Of a stretch of DNA of 7,933 nucleotides, positions 6,053 through 7,933 are shown one piece after another. The position numbers and the translations under genes were made by a program. Positions within the stretch are counted from its first letter, which is position 1. The number at the start of each line of letters is the position of its first letter. The DNA is from Bradyrhizobium sp. (lineage in GTDB: Bacteria; Pseudomonadota; Alphaproteobacteria; Rhizobiales; Xanthobacteraceae), in NCBI GenBank assembly GCA_028290165.1, contig JAQGKJ010000213.1:1-7933 (forward strand), written 5' to 3'. Under the pieces are notes generated by a model. It worked only from the letters and a program-made list of their open reading frames with translations. It made no database searches and was not told the origin of the DNA.

Positions 6053-7789
6053 ATGGCTGGGCCGGTAGAGCAGGACAACATGCTGATCGAATGGGACGTC
6101 GGGATTGTCATGGACGACGGCCTGATATTGCGTGGCGACGTGTTCCGGCCGAAGGCGGAAGGCAAATGGCCGGTTCTGCTGACCTATGGTCCCTACGCGA
6201 AGGGGCTCGCCTTTCAGGACGGCTATCCGAGCGCCTGGCAGAAGATGATCGCCGGCCAACCTGACGTCGCCTACGGCTCAACCAACAAATATCAGAATTG
6301 GGAAGTGGTCGACCCCGAGAAGTGGGTACCTCATGGCTATGTTTGCGTCCGGGTCGACTCGCGCGGCACCGGACGATCGCCCGGATATGTCGATCATTTT
6401 TCCCCTCGGGAGACGCGCGACTTTTACCAATGCATCGAATGGGCCGGCGTCCAGATCTGGTCGAATGGCAACGTCGGCCTGAATGGCGTCTCCTATTACG
6501 GCATCAACCAGTGGCACGTGGCCTCCCTGCAGCCGCCCCATCTCAAGGCCATGTGTATCTGGGAAGGCGCGGCCGACTGGTATCGCGACATGACGCACCA
6601 TGGGGGTATTCTCTCGACGTTCTGGGCCAACTGGTACGACATGCAGGTGAAGACCGTACAGTTTGGCTTGGGTGAAAGAGGCCCGCGCAGCAAGGTTACC
6701 GGCGCATTGGTGTGCGGCGACGAAACCATGTCGGACGAAGAACTGGCGCGTAACCGTTCGAGCTTTGGGGACGAGATTCTCGCGCACCCTCTCGACGACG
6801 ATTACCATCAAGCGCGCTCGCCAGACTGGGACAAAGTTATCGTGCCGTTCATGTCGGCGGCAAACTGGGGCGGCCAGGGCCTGCACCCGCGCGGCAATTT
6901 CGAAGGTTTTGTTCGGGCGGCATCGAAGCAGAAGTGGCTGGAATGCCACGGGCTGGAACATTGGACCCATTTTTACACCGATTACGGCCGCGAATTGCAG
7001 AAGCGGTTCTTCGATTGCCATCTCAAAGGCGAAGCTAACGATTGGGCTCGACAGCCGAAAGTCCAGCTCCAGGTCCGCCACATCGATGGTTTCGTCGAGC
7101 GGCATGAAACCGACTGGCCCCTGCCGGCGACGGTCTGGACCAGGTTTTACCTTGATCCCACCGATCAGACCCTCTCGCTGCAGCCGCCCGCGGAGGACGC
7201 GCAGATCAGCTTTGCGGCCATGGGCGATGGACTGACGTTTATGTCGAGGCCGTTGACAGAAGACACCGAGATCACCGGCCCGCTGGCGGCGGATTTGCGC
7301 ATTTCGTCGAGCACCGAGGACGCCGATATCTTTGTGGTGTTCCGGGTGTTCAGTCCGGACCTGCGCGAGGTAACGTTTGCAGGTGCGATTGATCCGCACA
7401 CACCGGTGGCGCAGGGCTGGCTGCGCGCCTCGCACCGCAAACTCGACGAGAATCTAACTCGACCGTACCGCCCTTACCACAGCCATGACGAGGCGCAGCC
7501 CTTGCAGCCGGGCAAACCAGTCGATCTCTCAATCGAGCTATGGCCGACGTCGATCGTCGTCCCCAAGGGGTATCGCATTGCATTAAGTGTTCGCGGCAGG
7601 GATTATCAGTGGCAGGCGACGACGGGCGCGAAACTCTCCAATTTCAAAAATGAGCTGCTGGGATGCGGACCCTTTCTGCACGATGATCCCCGCGACCGGC
7701 CTCGCCGGCTGTTCGCAGGGACGACCACGCTGCATATCGACCGAAAGGGTTTTTGCCACGTCCTGCTTCCGGTTATCCCAGCTCATTAG
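6053..7789 (+). CDS. CocE/NonD family alpha/beta hydrolase (X-Pro dipeptidyl-peptidase S15 type)
   Basis: A 578-residue protein with the CocE/NonD layout: an alpha/beta-hydrolase domain (about 10-320) and a C-terminal beta jelly-roll (about 335-575). The N-terminal strand pair (MDDGLILRGDVFRP, 20-33), the oxyanion-region Tyr45 in LLTYGPY, VDSRGTGRSPG (101-111) and the nucleophile elbow GVSYYG with Ser147 are diagnostic. The catalytic His is probably His303 in HGLEHWTH (His306 less likely). The usual acid position in GW-x-D appears as NWGGQG (271-276), so the standard Asp is not obvious. There is no signal peptide, so it should be cytoplasmic. The family includes cocaine esterase, glutaryl-7-ACA acylase and Xaa-Pro dipeptidyl-peptidases, so an ester or amide substrate is likely but unspecified. 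It starts 116 bp after the cytochrome gene with its own Shine-Dalgarno, and may be a separate transcription unit. Confidence 0.9.
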   Translation: MAGPVEQDNMLIEWDVGIVMDDGLILRGDVFRPKAEGKWPVLLTYGPYAKGLAFQDGYPSAWQKMIAGQPDVAYGSTNKYQNWEVVDPEKWVPHGYVCVRVDSRGTGRSPGYVDHFSPRETRDFYQCIEWAGVQIWSNGNVGLNGVSYYGINQWHVASLQPPHLKAMCIWEGAADWYRDMTHHGGILSTFWANWYDMQVKTVQFGLGERGPRSKVTGALVCGDETMSDEELARNRSSFGDEILAHPLDDDYHQARSPDWDKVIVPFMSAANWGGQGLHPRGNFEGFVRAASKQKWLECHGLEHWTHFYTDYGRELQKRFFDCHLKGEANDWARQPKVQLQVRHIDGFVERHETDWPLPATVWTRFYLDPTDQTLSLQPPAEDAQISFAAMGDGLTFMSRPLTEDTEITGPLAADLRISSSTEDADIFVVFRVFSPDLREVTFAGAIDPHTPVAQGWLRASHRKLDENLTRPYRPYHSHDEAQPLQPGKPVDLSIELWPTSIVVPKGYRIALSVRGRDYQWQATTGAKLSNFKNELLGCGPFLHDDPRDRPRRLFAGTTTLHIDRKGFCHVLLPVIPAH

Positions 7790-7801
7790 GATAGGCCTAG
7801 A

Positions 7802-7933
7802 CTAGAATGCCGGTCGCTGCGGACTTGCAACCGGCGGCGTCAGCACGAGCGGCGGCTTCGGCTTCGGCGGGCGCACGACGCTGGGCCCGGGAGCCGGGCG
7901 AACCTCAATCGGCGGCGGCAGCGGCGCAACCTG
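7802..7933 (-). CDS. C-terminal end of a proline-rich protein (partial)
   Basis: The minus strand is open for 43 codons from the window edge to a TAG stop (7802-7804). The translation is strongly proline-rich, with segments such as APLPPPIEVRPAPGPS and VVRPPKPKPPLVLTPP, and ends in PQRPAF. It has no recognisable domain; such tails are common on exported or envelope-associated alphaproteobacterial proteins. It is convergent with the hydrolase gene, with only 12 bp between the two stop codons. The low-complexity composition makes a real C-terminus plausible but not certain; the body of the gene lies beyond the window. Confidence 0.55.
   Translation of the reverse strand, partial: QVAPLPPPIEVRPAPGPSVVRPPKPKPPLVLTPPVASPQRPAF

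Noticed and set aside
6003..6068. 21-codon plus-strand ORF overlapping the hydrolase start
   Set aside because: No convincing Shine-Dalgarno and no recognisable features; a chance leader ORF is more likely, though an effect on hydrolase translation cannot be excluded.
6278..7435. 385-codon open frame on the minus strand opposite the CocE/NonD gene
   Set aside because: Same antisense artefact; the plus-strand hydrolase is intact and recognisable.
158..7789. A defence or programmed-death system linking the caspase-family protein with its neighbours
   Set aside because: The caspase-family protein is exported, and no sensor, gasdermin-like or nucleotide-signalling gene is present. The neighbouring genes form an ordinary metabolic operon on the other strand.

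Overview
The window reads as chromosomal DNA of a high-GC alphaproteobacterium. Strong G/C bias at third codon positions, long shadow ORFs opposite the real genes, and a periplasmic caspase-like protein beside a three-subunit gluconate-dehydrogenase-type operon all point to Bradyrhizobium or a close relative. This is a judgement from gene content and sequence style, not from a database search. I see no tRNA, rRNA, CRISPR array, intact insertion sequence or phage gene.

Layout from left to right: (1) Bases 158-1681, minus strand: an exported caspase-family (C14, p20-like) protein with an intact His/Cys dyad, two tandem helical repeats, a basic/proline-rich linker and a low-complexity glycine-methionine tail. 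A perfect TGTGA-N6-TCACA palindrome lies about 70 bp upstream of its start. (2) Bases 1682-2174: an intergenic region of about 490 bp between divergent genes, with two palindromes and a short coding-like relic. (3) Bases 2175-5936, plus strand: a compact operon for a periplasmic FAD-dependent alcohol/sugar-acid dehydrogenase. It encodes a Tat-exported small subunit (gluconate 2-dehydrogenase subunit 3 family), a GMC flavoprotein large subunit with a four-cysteine cluster motif, and a tri-haem cytochrome c. (4) Bases 6053-7789, plus strand: a CocE/NonD (X-Pro dipeptidyl-peptidase S15 type) alpha/beta hydrolase. (5) Bases 7802-7933, minus strand: the proline-rich C-terminal end of a convergent gene that runs off the window.

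The three operon genes form one electron-transfer machine. The flavoprotein oxidises a substrate (gluconate or another polyol/sugar acid; the sequence does not decide which). The small subunit probably carries the signal-less flavoprotein through the Tat system, and the separately exported cytochrome passes electrons to the quinone pool or respiratory chain. The hydrolase follows after 116 bp and has no evident functional link. The caspase-like gene is divergent and probably independent.

Nothing here is clearly a new biological system. The items most worth a second look are the caspase-like protein's C-terminal architecture with its CRP-like operator, the apparent loss of the standard acid residue in the hydrolase's catalytic triad, and the coding-like relic in the intergenic region.
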